Positions 1 to 8,354 of a stretch of DNA of 64,000 nt are shown one piece after another. Origin of the DNA: Poseidonibacter ostreae. Lineage in GTDB: Bacteria; Campylobacterota; Campylobacteria; Campylobacterales; Arcobacteraceae. Every line of letters starts with the position of its first letter. Position 1 is the stretch's first letter. A program made the translations under genes and the position numbers. Under the pieces are notes generated by a model, which was not told the DNA's origin, made no database searches, and saw nothing but the letters and a program-made list of their open reading frames with translations. The stretch spans positions 1 through 64,000 of the forward strand of contig NZ_WFKJ01000003.1 in the NCBI RefSeq assembly GCF_009208075.1, read 5' to 3'.

Positions 1-101
1 TGTACTTTTTGGAGTATGTTCAACAATTCAACTCTTTTTAGAACAAGATTTCCATTAGTAAAAACTGTTCCAAAAGTAAGAAATTGTGAAACGAAATTCA
101 T
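1..101 (-). CDS. Start of an unknown gene, cut by the window edge
   Basis: An open frame starts with ATG at 101-99 and runs off the left edge without a stop (33 codons visible, beginning MNFVSQFLTF). I do not recognise the product. Its reality is supported by a diverged copy at 4975-5088 that is aligned codon by codon: both carry TVFTNG, and 16 of 28 aligned residues are identical. No clear ribosome-binding site is seen; the gene would begin 21 bases downstream of the stop of the large NTPase gene and on the same strand, so it may be the next gene of that transcript. Confidence 0.35.
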   Translation of the reverse strand, partial: MNFVSQFLTFGTVFTNGNLVLKRVELLNILQKV

Positions 102-121
102 AAGGACCAAAAAGAATTAGA

Positions 122-3100
122 TTAGAGATACCTATCTATTATAGTTTTTTCTGATTTACTAAAGTTACATTTTAACATAGATTTTTCCTTATTTGTAACA
201 GTAGATATATATTGAATACTTTCAAGTTTTTCTAAAATACGTAAATATTCAGGACTATTTTTTATATTAATATATCTTTTTTTATTTAAATTATTGATAT
301 TTTTAAAGCTATGATTATCAATTGCATTTAAAACTTCATATAATTCATCTCTATTTGTAAATTTATATAATAAGAATAGTTCAATTTTTTTACTTTTTAC
401 AATACTTGATTCCATTACCAATAAATATTTTTCATATTCAATTCTTGATATATTATTTTTAATTTTTTCTGCAATGTTCTTTGTAAAACTATCATCATTT
501 TTTAAATATGTTTCATCAACATAATGATTAATAAGCTCAACTTCATAATTATTCATTTCTTCGAACTTTATAAGCTCTTTAATTAATGTAATATCATTTA
601 TATCTAATGTAACACTTATTTCATTAATTATGAGTTCACTAGTTAAAACTTTTTCTTCTTCTTTGCGTTTAATAAAAAAGCTATCTAAATATTTTAATAA
701 AAGAGTTACTTTTTTAGATAAGCTTATATCACTTTGTAATAATGGAATTAAAGCATCTGTATTTATATTATATGGATTGTGCTTTATAACTTCGTATAAA
801 TTATCTTCAAAATCATCAATATCCCCAAAATATGTAGGTTCTAACACCATATTGATAAAATCAACCAAAACAGCATTATCAAAAATTTTGTCTTTTAAAA
901 TTTCCTTAACAGTCATATCATTAAAAAACATCAGATTATTTAATGTCTCTGTGATTTGCTCACCAAAATTCTCTTTCTTTTCATTTTTAGAATACTCTAA
1001 ATGCAAGTATCTTATTAGCAGTTCTAATCTCTTATTTAATTCGATGTCTTCATTTTTAAATATAAGTCTTAATACCTCTATATTAGAATCTAAAATATTT
1101 ACATTAATTAAATCCATTACAACCTCTAAGAATTCTTTATCTTTAGGAAACTTATCACTACAATAATTATTTACTATTTCAAACCTATCTTCTTTTTTAT
1201 ACTTTATGTTTTTAACTATTTGATATATATAATCATCTGCTATTTCAAAATCTTTTATATTTGAATATATATTTTCAGTATCTTGTTCCAATAACAATAA
1301 AGTCTGCTTCTGCGTTCTTTCATCAATTAAATATGAGTAGTTTTCAGAGTTAACATTAATTTTATGCCTAATTATATAATCTAATCTCTCATCTGATATA
1401 TCTCCTAAATCTTTACAGCTAAATTCTTCTAAACTATTATCTATTATTTGCTTAAATTCTTTAAATTCAATATCGTTTGAGTTGATTAAAAATTGAACTA
1501 ATTTTGTAAAACCTTTTGGATAATGTTGAAAAAATATTTTTTCAACATTATCATTAGCCTTTAAAAATTTTATAAAAGCTTCTCTCTTGATATAATCTTT
1601 TTCAATAAATAGTAGGTTTAAATTACTTATGTTAGGAGTTATTCTCTTTTTTTCTGTTAAAAGACTCCAATAATTACAATGTACTTGTTTGAGGTCTGAA
1701 ATTAATGTGCTATTTGCATTTAGAAATATTTGAATACTTTCATACGTTATTTGTTCATTACCAAGTAGGTGTAGTACAGCTTTTTCATCTTCATTGGCAT
1801 TATGTATATGTGAATATACATTCTGAACATATTCATTTATATTTTTAAATATATAGGTAGATAATACATTGGGAGAACGTTTTTTTATTAATGTATAGTT
1901 TTGTTCATAGAATGCATCTTCTGAAACATCTAATAAATTTTGCATCCAGAACATATTTATTTTGTAAAGACAAAAAACTCCAATAGTGTTAAAAGTTCCG
2001 CTATGTTTATTTTTAGAAATATCCTTGAGCTCAGAAAACTTAATATTAAGACTTTTTAGTAGTTCATGAAAAATACTTATCTCAATTGTTAATCCCTCAA
2101 GTATATTTGACAGTTCTTTTCTTTCATTAAGATAAGTAGTTAAGGAATTGTCTATATTTAAATTTATTATTTTTTGAAATTCTATATTATTAACAAGATA
2201 TATAAAATATTGTTCTTTCTTTTTTTCATCAAGTTTATCATTGATTATCTTCCAAAAAGATGTATTTATGTCACATACTTTATTTAGGAATTCTTTTACT
2301 AAGTTGGTATCTGATTTCGTATTTAGGTACTCTATAAAGCTGTCAATAAAATCAAACCTAAACTCATCTATTATGAATTCTAATTTAATATCTAAATATC
2401 TTTTATTTAAGTCTGTCTTTTTAGATAAAAGTTCAGCACATAAATCAAAGTTTAAAATACTCTCTTTTTTAAACTCTTCTTCATTTAAATACTCTATCAC
2501 TTCTTCAATCTCTTTTAATTTTAAACTATATGAAAGTGCAGGTTTAATACTTTTAAGATTTTCAATAAAGTTTATATCATTAATAGATTTACCACCTTCA
2601 TAATAAAAAGAAATATAGTTATGATAAGTTTCATCTAAATATCCATATCTTATAAGATATGAAAGAACTTTATCATTGTATAACTTCTCACCTAATACTA
2701 ATTTTTCATTATATTTTAAAACTAACTTCTGTAAAGTATTTTGATTAATATTATTAATAGTTTCTTTTAATTCGCTTATTTTTACCTTACATGCTTCAAT
2801 TTCATCTTTATATTTATTTTCAATAATATTAATTCTTTGATTATATGACCGTTCTGGATTTACTTCTTTTTCCAAGTCTTTGAATGATTTTCTACTATTT
2901 ACCAGACCTTGATTATAGTTGTAATATTTAATATTTGATAATTCTTTAAATTTATTAAAACTATCATCTTCCAAAGATTCATTTAAATAAATCTTTCCAT
3001 TTTCATTATCATATATATATGATATACCATAATTATTGTTATCTATACATTTAAAAAATTGCTGTACATAAACTGCTCTTAATTCTTTAACATCTAATTG

Positions 3101-4588
3101 CATTTCAGTTTTTACTCTTTTTTCGTAATCTTTTATATCCTTTTTGCAATCAGTAATTTCTTGTTCAGTTTTATCTATAACCTCTTTTAATCGTACTTTC
3201 AAATCATCTTTATTGAATACTTTATACACTAGCCCATTGTCTTCAAGAAGTTCTGCAAAATCAGAAGGGTTATAGTTTTTATAAATAGACATTGCAAAAA
3301 GTTTGTCATAATTTAAATTGATTTTTTTATTTTTATCATCAGAATTACAAAGAAGGTTTTTATATATTATAAACTCATTGAAAATATTTTGTAATAGTCT
3401 CATATCATGAATAAAAATAGAAATATCTTGTATAAATCTTTTAGATAGATATACTTTTGATTTATTCTCTTCTTTTTTTAATTCTTCATCATTAAATACA
3501 TTAATACCTACTTCACTAATTAAATCCTTTATTTTTGTATAAGAATTAGATGAATTAATAACGGGAATGACTGGAATAAAAGAGTCAAAAAACTTTGTTC
3601 TTTCTTTATCCTCAAATATATTATCTCTTATTGCATATATAAATTTAATTTCTCTTTCTTTATTAATTTGCTTAGACTTATTAAGAAGCTCATTAATTTC
3701 TCTTAACTTAATAAAAATTTCTGGGTTTTCAAATCTATCCAAATCTTCAATTACTACAATATTGTATTTTGTTGATTCAAAAAAGTAGATAATTTCATCT
3801 AAGTGTTTATTCATAATTGAATGCTTTGAACTTTCATCAACTAAATTTATCTCAGGTGATTGTAAACTAAGTTTTTGAAGCTTTATTCTTGGAGATAACT
3901 TCATTAAAGAAAAAATAAAATATAACATACCGACTACAAATATAATTGTACATACTTCATTTAAATAGAATTCATTTTCAAATTCTTTTATATCTACGAA
4001 AGAAAAGATTTTTTTAAATTCATCTGATTTAAATAACTTAACAGTTGTAAGAAGCCATAAAAAGACTCCTAATGTTTTTATTTTCATGTACTTAATTGTT
4101 AATATGCGTTTAAATCTTGAATTTGGGATATCATCATAATCAACTTTGTAAAACATTTGTTGAAGAATACCTTTTTCAATCTCTTTTATATCAACATTTA
4201 ATAAATCATTTTCATCATCTTTTGTATTATTTTTCTTAGGAATTTGCTTATCGTCAGGAATCTTTTTTTCATCATCATTAGACTTTTTTTCTTTACTTTT
4301 AAATGTAGCAAGTGAAATATTTAAAAACTTATAGTCACTTCTCCAATTATTCTCTTTCTCAAAAGATTTAATTATAGTACTTTTACCTGAACCATAAGAA
4401 CCGGAGAGTGCAATATTATTTACACCTTTAGTATTTAGAACTTTATATAAAGAATTAAAATATACTTTATTCTTTATATCGTCTCTAGGAATTAGACTAT
4501 TATATACTTTAAGTTGCTCTTTTTTCTCTTTATTTTCAAAATAGAAAAGTAGTTGTTTCAGTTTATTTATTACTATATTTTTAATCAT
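122..4588 (-). CDS. YobI-like giant P-loop NTPase with membrane insertion
   Basis: Predicted 1488-residue ATPase. The start at 4588 is chosen over an in-frame ATG at 4654 because AAGGA lies about 11 bases ahead of it. A Walker A motif GSYGSGKS is at about residues 63-70 and a Walker B-like IVVIEDLDRF at about 276-285. Two hydrophobic segments (about 171-188 and 212-230) lie between them, the layout of KAP/YobI-type NTPases, where a membrane hairpin is inserted in the NTPase fold. Before the first segment is a low-complexity Lys/Asp linker. The remaining ~1100 residues are charged and helical, with coiled-coil-like stretches, and match nothing I know. YobI-type proteins are poorly characterised; the size, membrane anchor and island setting suggest a stress or anti-phage sensor, which is inference. 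The gene lies in accessory DNA ending at a broken comM. Confidence 0.75.
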   Translation of the reverse strand: MIKNIVINKLKQLLFYFENKEKKEQLKVYNSLIPRDDIKNKVYFNSLYKVLNTKGVNNIALSGSYGSGKSTIIKSFEKENNWRSDYKFLNISLATFKSKEKKSNDDEKKIPDDKQIPKKNNTKDDENDLLNVDIKEIEKGILQQMFYKVDYDDIPNSRFKRILTIKYMKIKTLGVFLWLLTTVKLFKSDEFKKIFSFVDIKEFENEFYLNEVCTIIFVVGMLYFIFSLMKLSPRIKLQKLSLQSPEINLVDESSKHSIMNKHLDEIIYFFESTKYNIVVIEDLDRFENPEIFIKLREINELLNKSKQINKEREIKFIYAIRDNIFEDKERTKFFDSFIPVIPVINSSNSYTKIKDLISEVGINVFNDEELKKEENKSKVYLSKRFIQDISIFIHDMRLLQNIFNEFIIYKNLLCNSDDKNKKINLNYDKLFAMSIYKNYNPSDFAELLEDNGLVYKVFNKDDLKVRLKEVIDKTEQEITDCKKDIKDYEKRVKTEMQLDVKELRAVYVQQFFKCIDNNNYGISYIYDNENGKIYLNESLEDDSFNKFKELSNIKYYNYNQGLVNSRKSFKDLEKEVNPERSYNQRINIIENKYKDEIEACKVKISELKETINNINQNTLQKLVLKYNEKLVLGEKLYNDKVLSYLIRYGYLDETYHNYISFYYEGGKSINDINFIENLKSIKPALSYSLKLKEIEEVIEYLNEEEFKKESILNFDLCAELLSKKTDLNKRYLDIKLEFIIDEFRFDFIDSFIEYLNTKSDTNLVKEFLNKVCDINTSFWKIINDKLDEKKKEQYFIYLVNNIEFQKIINLNIDNSLTTYLNERKELSNILEGLTIEISIFHELLKSLNIKFSELKDISKNKHSGTFNTIGVFCLYKINMFWMQNLLDVSEDAFYEQNYTLIKKRSPNVLSTYIFKNINEYVQNVYSHIHNANEDEKAVLHLLGNEQITYESIQIFLNANSTLISDLKQVHCNYWSLLTEKKRITPNISNLNLLFIEKDYIKREAFIKFLKANDNVEKIFFQHYPKGFTKLVQFLINSNDIEFKEFKQIIDNSLEEFSCKDLGDISDERLDYIIRHKINVNSENYSYLIDERTQKQTLLLLEQDTENIYSNIKDFEIADDYIYQIVKNIKYKKEDRFEIVNNYCSDKFPKDKEFLEVVMDLINVNILDSNIEVLRLIFKNEDIELNKRLELLIRYLHLEYSKNEKKENFGEQITETLNNLMFFNDMTVKEILKDKIFDNAVLVDFINMVLEPTYFGDIDDFEDNLYEVIKHNPYNINTDALIPLLQSDISLSKKVTLLLKYLDSFFIKRKEEEKVLTSELIINEISVTLDINDITLIKELIKFEEMNNYEVELINHYVDETYLKNDDSFTKNIAEKIKNNISRIEYEKYLLVMESSIVKSKKIELFLLYKFTNRDELYEVLNAIDNHSFKNINNLNKKRYINIKNSPEYLRILEKLESIQYISTVTNKEKSMLKCNFSKSEKTIIDRYL

Positions 4589-4732
4589 ATTTAAGTTTTC
4601 CTTAAATTTATTTATTATTATATACAAGATAGCCTGAAAAGCAACAGATAACATACCAAAAAATGTTACCTATTGAAACAACGATAAAAACCTTAATTAA
4701 TGAAAATATAAACTTATTATATGTGTTTAACA

Positions 4733-4852
4733 TTAATATTTAGATGATACATAGACTATGTATATTAATGAGTATCGGGATAAACATGAAAATGTTAAAT
4801 ATATTAGAAAATTCAGTATGAGTAAAAAAATTGTTACAAAAATAAGTTTCAA
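4733..4852 (-). CDS. Possible 39-residue hydrophobic peptide
   Basis: A TTG-started frame just upstream of the NTPase gene encodes a 39-residue peptide (MKLIFVTIFLLILNFLIYLT...) with one long hydrophobic segment. GGGAG lies about 9 bases before the TTG, next to a TCCC-TTCG-GGGA tetraloop hairpin at 4863-4874. It could be a small membrane peptide or leader, but AT-rich DNA easily yields such frames. No homologue is recognised. Confidence 0.25.
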   Translation of the reverse strand: MKLIFVTIFLLILNFLIYLTFSCLSRYSLIYIVYVSSKY

Positions 4853-4974
4853 AACGGTTGTCTCCCTTCGGGGATTCACCCACTAACTCCAGTAACCTTA
4901 AGATGAACAACATACTTTATACTTCAAATTTGACACTTTTTTCTTTTTCTCTTCAATATCTCATAATGGGATTG

Positions 4975-5088
4975 TTAATATATCGCTGTTCTAAATATTT
5001 TCTGTACCTTATTTAACATACTCCAGATTTCAACTTTTTTTGGAACAATCTTTCCATTCGTAAAAACTGTTACAAAAATAAGACTTTG
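4975..5088 (-). pseudogene. Decayed copy of the gene starting at 101
   Basis: The minus-strand frame between stops reads 37 residues (QSLIFVTVFTNG... ending FRTAIY) and has no ATG, GTG or TTG start at its head. It aligns residue by residue with the product of the partial gene at 1-101, sharing TVFTNG and 16 of 28 positions, so the similarity is in coding sequence and not only in DNA composition. It therefore looks like a truncated paralogue left just downstream of the nuclease gene. Both copies lie on the minus strand, so they form diverged direct repeats around the NTPase gene. Confidence 0.45.
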
Positions 5089-5104
5089 TTATACAAAAGA
5101 GTAT

Positions 5105-5533
5105 TTATTTACACCAATCTTTAGCTTTCTTCCCACCATGATATGAAACTGCAAGACTATTATTGATTAGTTCTACAGATAAACTTCTATTTTGTTCATT
5201 AAATAGATCAGCAACAATTCTAAAGTATTTATCTTTCTTCATGTTACGCAGCTCCAAGCTTTTAGCTTTTCTAATGAAGTTAACTGTAAATTGTTTTGCT
5301 TTACGTGCAAGTACTTTTTCTTGCGTACATTTAGCTCTAATTTCAGGAGTATCAACATTAGCTAATCGTATAGCCATCTTATGGCCTATAATCTCTGGGT
5401 AGCTCTTTATATTAACTCTGAATGTATCTCCATCATAGATGCTTGTAACTTCATCTATTGACACACTTCCATAGTTTTTTTCTGCGTGTAGTAAATTTAT
5501 AAGTATTAAAATTACAAGTAGTATTCTTTTCAT
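5105..5533 (-). CDS. Secreted SNase-like (thermonuclease family) nuclease
   Basis: A 142-residue protein with an N-terminal signal peptide (MKRILLVILILINLLHAEK). The mature part matches the staphylococcal nuclease fold: DGDTFRVNI gives the first acidic calcium-site strand, RLANVDTPEIR carries the catalytic Arg and Glu region, and DKYFRIVADLF carries the second catalytic Arg region. The length is right for a single-domain enzyme, so it is probably an active periplasmic or secreted nuclease. It starts only 3 bases after the stop of the winged-helix frame and probably shares its transcript. Island-borne SNase genes are common; a role in DNA scavenging or defence is inference. Confidence 0.8.
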   Translation of the reverse strand: MKRILLVILILINLLHAEKNYGSVSIDEVTSIYDGDTFRVNIKSYPEIIGHKMAIRLANVDTPEIRAKCTQEKVLARKAKQFTVNFIRKAKSLELRNMKKDKYFRIVADLFNEQNRSLSVELINNSLAVSYHGGKKAKDWCK

Positions 5534-5536
5534 GCT

Positions 5537-5734
5537 CTAATCTATTTCCATATTATTGATATTTATTGTGTATCCCAAATTTGAATGATTGGTAATTATT
5601 CCATAATAGGTCTTTACTCGTATTTGATTAATCATATTTCGAAAGGTAAAAATTGATACATTATCTTTTCCCCATGCTCTTAATGTGAGTACATCAACAG
5701 GTACAACTTTTCCTTTATACTCAAGAAGTGTCAT
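5537..5734 (-). CDS. Winged-helix (OmpR/PhoB C-terminal type) fragment
   Basis: A 65-residue product in which KGKVVPVDVL, AWG, FRNMINQIRVK and NLGYTI line up with the effector domain of OmpR-type regulators (the usual pattern has GxVVSRExL, VWG, VxxxIxxLRxKI and GxGYRL). There is no receiver domain. The matching frame continues 19 codons upstream (IHLRKLEREII) to a stop that is also the stop of the gene at 5786-5962, so translation could start at the ATG at 5734 or the piece could be the tail of a longer regulator split by a stop codon. A standalone DNA-binding protein is possible. The nuclease gene follows after 3 bases. Confidence 0.5.
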   Translation of the reverse strand: MTLLEYKGKVVPVDVLTLRAWGKDNVSIFTFRNMINQIRVKTYYGIITNHSNLGYTININNMEID

Positions 5735-5785
5735 TATAATTTCTCTTTCTAATTTTCTTAGATGAATTTCTTTTTTATCTTTATC

Positions 5786-5962
5786 TTATAGCTTCTCTAA
5801 ATATCTATGATAATAAAAACCCTCTCCTAAATCTACTCGTGAGCTTAAGTCATATTCTATTAATTGCTGTAGGTATTGGGGAAGTGTTAGCTTTTCTCTC
5901 TTAAGATTTAAAGTAAGTTTATCATCTACTTGTTTTGATAAATCAAGTTCAACAGTTTTCAT
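5786..5962 (-). CDS. Small protein, possible ribbon-helix-helix regulator
   Basis: A 58-residue frame with an excellent ribosome-binding site (AAAGGAAAAG just before ATG at 5962). The sequence MKTVELDLSKQVDDKLTLNL has alternating hydrophobic residues like the beta strand of a ribbon-helix-helix protein, followed by two amphipathic helices (LTLPQYLQQLIEYDLSS). The fold is suggested by pattern only. Upstream, a repeated AAACATTA motif overlaps its own -10 box, as expected for an autoregulated repressor. Its TAA stop is directly followed, in the same frame, by the winged-helix coding sequence, so a single nonsense change may separate two parts of an ancestral protein. Confidence 0.5.
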   Translation of the reverse strand: MKTVELDLSKQVDDKLTLNLKREKLTLPQYLQQLIEYDLSSRVDLGEGFYYHRYLEKL

Positions 5963-5980
5963 ACTTTTCCTTTAATAATT

Positions 5981-6084
5981 GAAAACATTATACATAGAAA
6001 ACATTAATGAAAAATTATGATTATTGCAAACTTTAATTCCATTATGTAATGTTTATAAGATTTTATGTCAATACGTTATATAAT
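5981..6084. promoter_or_regulatory. Divergent promoter region with AAACATTA repeats
   Basis: GAAAACATTA occurs twice in direct orientation (5981-5990 and 5997-6006), 16 bases apart, and AAACATTA occurs inverted at 6048-6055. The first copy overlaps a minus-strand TATAAT (5992-5987), 25 bases before the ATG at 5962. A plus-strand TATAAT is at 6079-6084. This looks like an operator for the small protein at 5786-5962, controlling both directions. Confidence 0.45.
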
Positions 6085-6089
6085 ATTCT

Positions 6090-6380
6090 ATGAATTACCT
6101 TGAATCTTATCACCTAACAGACCTTGAAATCTACTGTAAAAATAAATGTGTTAGGATTGTTATTGAACATCATAATGAAGATAAGAATGAAATAATATAC
6201 TATCGTGGATTATATGGTGGCTATCTCTATGGTAAAAAATTAACAAATAGTTTGAAGAAAAGAAAAAATAGATTAACAAATATTGAATTGTATAATCATC
6301 TAAAAGTTTACAAAAATTGGAAAACTAAAAGTCGCGGAGAACAAGATGCCTTATACGATATTATGAATTATTTAAGTTGA
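6090..6380 (+). CDS. Hypothetical 96-residue protein, perhaps leaderless
   Basis: A soluble, basic, tyrosine-rich 96-residue protein (MNYLESYHLT... IYYRGLYGGYLYGKKLT...). I do not recognise a family. It has no signal peptide or membrane segment. A consensus TATAAT ends only 5 bases before the ATG and no Shine-Dalgarno sequence is present, so transcription would begin almost at the start codon and give a leaderless message; otherwise the start is misplaced, although no better in-frame start exists. It is transcribed divergently from the small regulator at 5786-5962. Confidence 0.5.
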   Translation: MNYLESYHLTDLEIYCKNKCVRIVIEHHNEDKNEIIYYRGLYGGYLYGKKLTNSLKKRKNRLTNIELYNHLKVYKNWKTKSRGEQDALYDIMNYLS

Positions 6381-6572
6381 TGAAATTTAAGTAATTACAT
6401 TTATTCCTTTTTCCTATACCTATTATAACTAATTATAAAGTACTTATCGATAGTCTTTGATTAAAATATCTAGTAAGTCTGTTATCTTTTAAATAAACTC
6501 AAATTTTAGAGAGATAAGAAAAAAGTAGAGAGGCGCTTTTTATTCTTTTACTGCAATTTAATATACAAAATC

Positions 6573-6660
6573 ATTAATTACATATTATTAGTTACATATT
6601 TTTAGAATATGTGATTAATAAAACTACCATTAAATGGCCTTTTATATTAATTACATATTA
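6573..6660. repeat. Repeat cluster at the island-comM junction
   Basis: A 15-bp perfect direct repeat, ATTAATTACATATTA, lies at 6573-6587 and 6646-6660. A 13-of-14 inverted copy is at 6606-6619, and another TTACATATT at 6592-6600. The second direct copy ends exactly where the comM-like frame begins. These could be recombinase-binding or target-duplication sequences at the edge of the inserted DNA, or simple low-complexity sequence. Confidence 0.4.
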
Positions 6661-6661
6661 A

Positions 6662-7276
6662 TTACTACAATATAAAACTCCTGGCATTTTATTTTTTGAT
6701 GAATTGCCACACTTCTCAAAATCCATACTTGAAGCTTTACGAGAGCCTTTGGAAGATAATAAGATATTGATTTCAAGAGTAAATAGTAAAACAGAATATG
6801 AAACAAAATTTATTTTTATCTCTTCTATGAATCCTTGTCCTTGTGGAAATCTTCTTTCAAGTATCAAGCAATGTAGATGTAATGAAGCTGAAATACAAAG
6901 ATATAAAAATAGATTATCAGAGCCATTTTTAGACAGAATTGATTTATATGTAGTTATGAATGATACTTTAAATGACTCAAAAAATATTGTAAGTTCAAAA
7001 GAGTTACATGAAAATGTAATTAAAGCATTTGTAAAACAAATGCAAAGAGGGCAAGAGGAGTTAAATGGAAAATTATCAGATGCAGATATAAAAAAATATT
7101 GTCTTTTAGATGAAGATGCAAAAGCTTTATTTGAAAGTGCAAAAATAAATTATCAATTATCTTTTAGAAGTATAAACAAAGTTTTAAAAGTTGCACGAAC
7201 TATTGCTGATTTAAATGATAATAAATCAATTACAAAAAATGATTTATTAAAAAGTTTGAGTTTTAGACGTAGGTAA
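6662..7276 (+). pseudogene. comM: comM/yifB (Mg-chelatase-like ATPase), 3' part only
   Basis: The frame opens after a stop at 6659-6661 and reads TPGILFFDELPHFSKSILEALREPLEDNK, which is the Walker B region of ComM/YifB, then continues with the cysteine-containing SMNPCPCGN segment, a sensor region and the C-terminal LSFRRR. The N-terminal Lon-type domain and Walker A of this ~500-residue protein are missing. ComM family proteins are ring helicases promoting branch migration during natural transformation. Everything upstream is unrelated accessory DNA, so the gene was cut by an insertion or deletion; a TTG at 6704 could in principle start a useless fragment. comM is a known insertion hot spot in other bacteria. 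era follows after 78 bases. Confidence 0.85.
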
Positions 7277-7354
7277 ATTCAATTTAACCCTTTATAATCA
7301 CAATCATGCTATTATCCAAATAATTAAATAAGCTTTAAAGCTTGAGGAGAATTA

Positions 7355-8239
7355 ATGACTAAATGTGGTTATGTATCAGTAGTAGGACGACCTAATGCTG
7401 GAAAAAGTTCGTTATTAAACTGGTTAGTTGGTGAAAAGATTGCAATGGTTTCACACAAAGCTAATGCTACAAGAAAAAGATCAAATATAATTGTAATGCA
7501 TGAAGATGATCAAATTGTATTTGTCGATACTCCAGGAATTCATGAAACAGAAAAACTTATAAATAAGTTTATGTTAGATGAAGCATTAAAAGCAATGGGT
7601 GATTGTGATTTAATTTTATTCTTAGCACCTATTACTGATAAACTAACACATTATGAAGATTTTTTAGTAAAAAATAAAAAAAATGTAAATCATATTTTAT
7701 TACTTACAAAAATTGATAATGTTTCAAATGAAGAAGTTTTAGCAAAAATGAAAGAGTATGAAGTTTATTCAGATAAGTATGAGTCAGTTATTCCTGTATC
7801 TATTAAAAAAGCTACAACTCATGCAGATATTTTAGATAGTGTTGTTAAGCATTTACCTGAGCATCCTTATTTATTTGACCCTGAGATTATGACAACTGAG
7901 CATATGAGAGATATCTTTAAAGAGTTTATTAGAGAATCAATTTTTGAAAATATTTCAGATGAGATTCCTTATGAAACAGATGTTTTAATAAATAAAGTAG
8001 AAGAAAAACCAAAAATTGATGTAATTAAAGCTACTATTATTGTTCAAAAAGGAACACAAAAGGGTATGATTATTGGTAAAAATGCAGATGCTATTAAAAG
8101 AATTGGTAGAGATGCAAGACTTAAAATAGAAAAACTTACTGGAAGAAAATGTTTTCTAGAACTTTTTGTTTCAATTAAAAAAGGTTGGACAAAAGATAAA
8201 CAAGGTCTTAAAGAGCTTGGTTATGATGTAACATTCTAA
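7355..8239 (+). CDS. era: GTPase Era
   Basis: A 294-residue essential GTPase that binds 16S rRNA and helps mature the 30S subunit. G1 is GRPNAGKSS at residues 11-19, G3 is DTPG, G4 is TKID, and the C-terminal KH domain contains GMIIGKNADAIKRIG. Length and domain order are normal. GAGGAG precedes the ATG (TTGAGGAGAATTAATG). It follows the comM remnant on the same strand and ends in a perfect palindromic terminator. Confidence 0.97.
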   Translation: MTKCGYVSVVGRPNAGKSSLLNWLVGEKIAMVSHKANATRKRSNIIVMHEDDQIVFVDTPGIHETEKLINKFMLDEALKAMGDCDLILFLAPITDKLTHYEDFLVKNKKNVNHILLLTKIDNVSNEEVLAKMKEYEVYSDKYESVIPVSIKKATTHADILDSVVKHLPEHPYLFDPEIMTTEHMRDIFKEFIRESIFENISDEIPYETDVLINKVEEKPKIDVIKATIIVQKGTQKGMIIGKNADAIKRIGRDARLKIEKLTGRKCFLELFVSIKKGWTKDKQGLKELGYDVTF

Positions 8240-8262
8240 AGAGAACTTTCTCTTTAGTCTTA
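8236..8262 (+). terminator. Intrinsic terminator after era
   Basis: A perfect 10-bp stem (CTAAAGAGAA and TTCTCTTTAG, loop CT) spans 8236-8257, overlaps the era stop codon and is followed by a short T-rich run. Confidence 0.6.
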
Positions 8263-8354
8263 ATACTTAAAAAATAAAACTAATATAAAAACTTAATAAA
8301 TATCTTAAATAATTATTATAAAGTAATATAAAATATTATTTAAAGTAGTTTATT

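Larger units (their letters stand above)
4653..5104. other. Intergenic stretch with hairpin and gene remnant
   Basis: Between the NTPase and nuclease genes there is no long gene. The stretch holds the possible 39-residue peptide (4733-4852), a UUCG-type tetraloop hairpin with a 4-bp stem at 4863-4874, and a decayed paralogue of the gene that starts at 101 (4975-5088). The rest is AT-rich with no motif I can name. Confidence 0.5.

Noticed and set aside
630-1166. 178-residue plus-strand frame opposite the NTPase gene
   Set aside because: It lies wholly antisense within the NTPase coding sequence and is a low-complexity Ser/Leu/Lys translation, typical of an AT-rich shadow frame. The same applies to frames at 2241-2603 and 3567-3788.
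4818-4850. Third copy of the diverged repeat near the NTPase gene
   Set aside because: It shares only a short AT-rich string (TTGTTACAAAAATAAG) with the copy at 5068-5083; the encoded residues outside LIFVT do not match, so chance is enough.
4861-4895. tRNA- or rRNA-like CCCTTCGGGG segment
   Set aside because: Only one UUCG hairpin is present, without other arms or a conserved rRNA context.
6658-6867. 69-residue minus-strand frame over the comM remnant
   Set aside because: The plus strand here clearly encodes the conserved ComM Walker B region, so the minus frame is a shadow.
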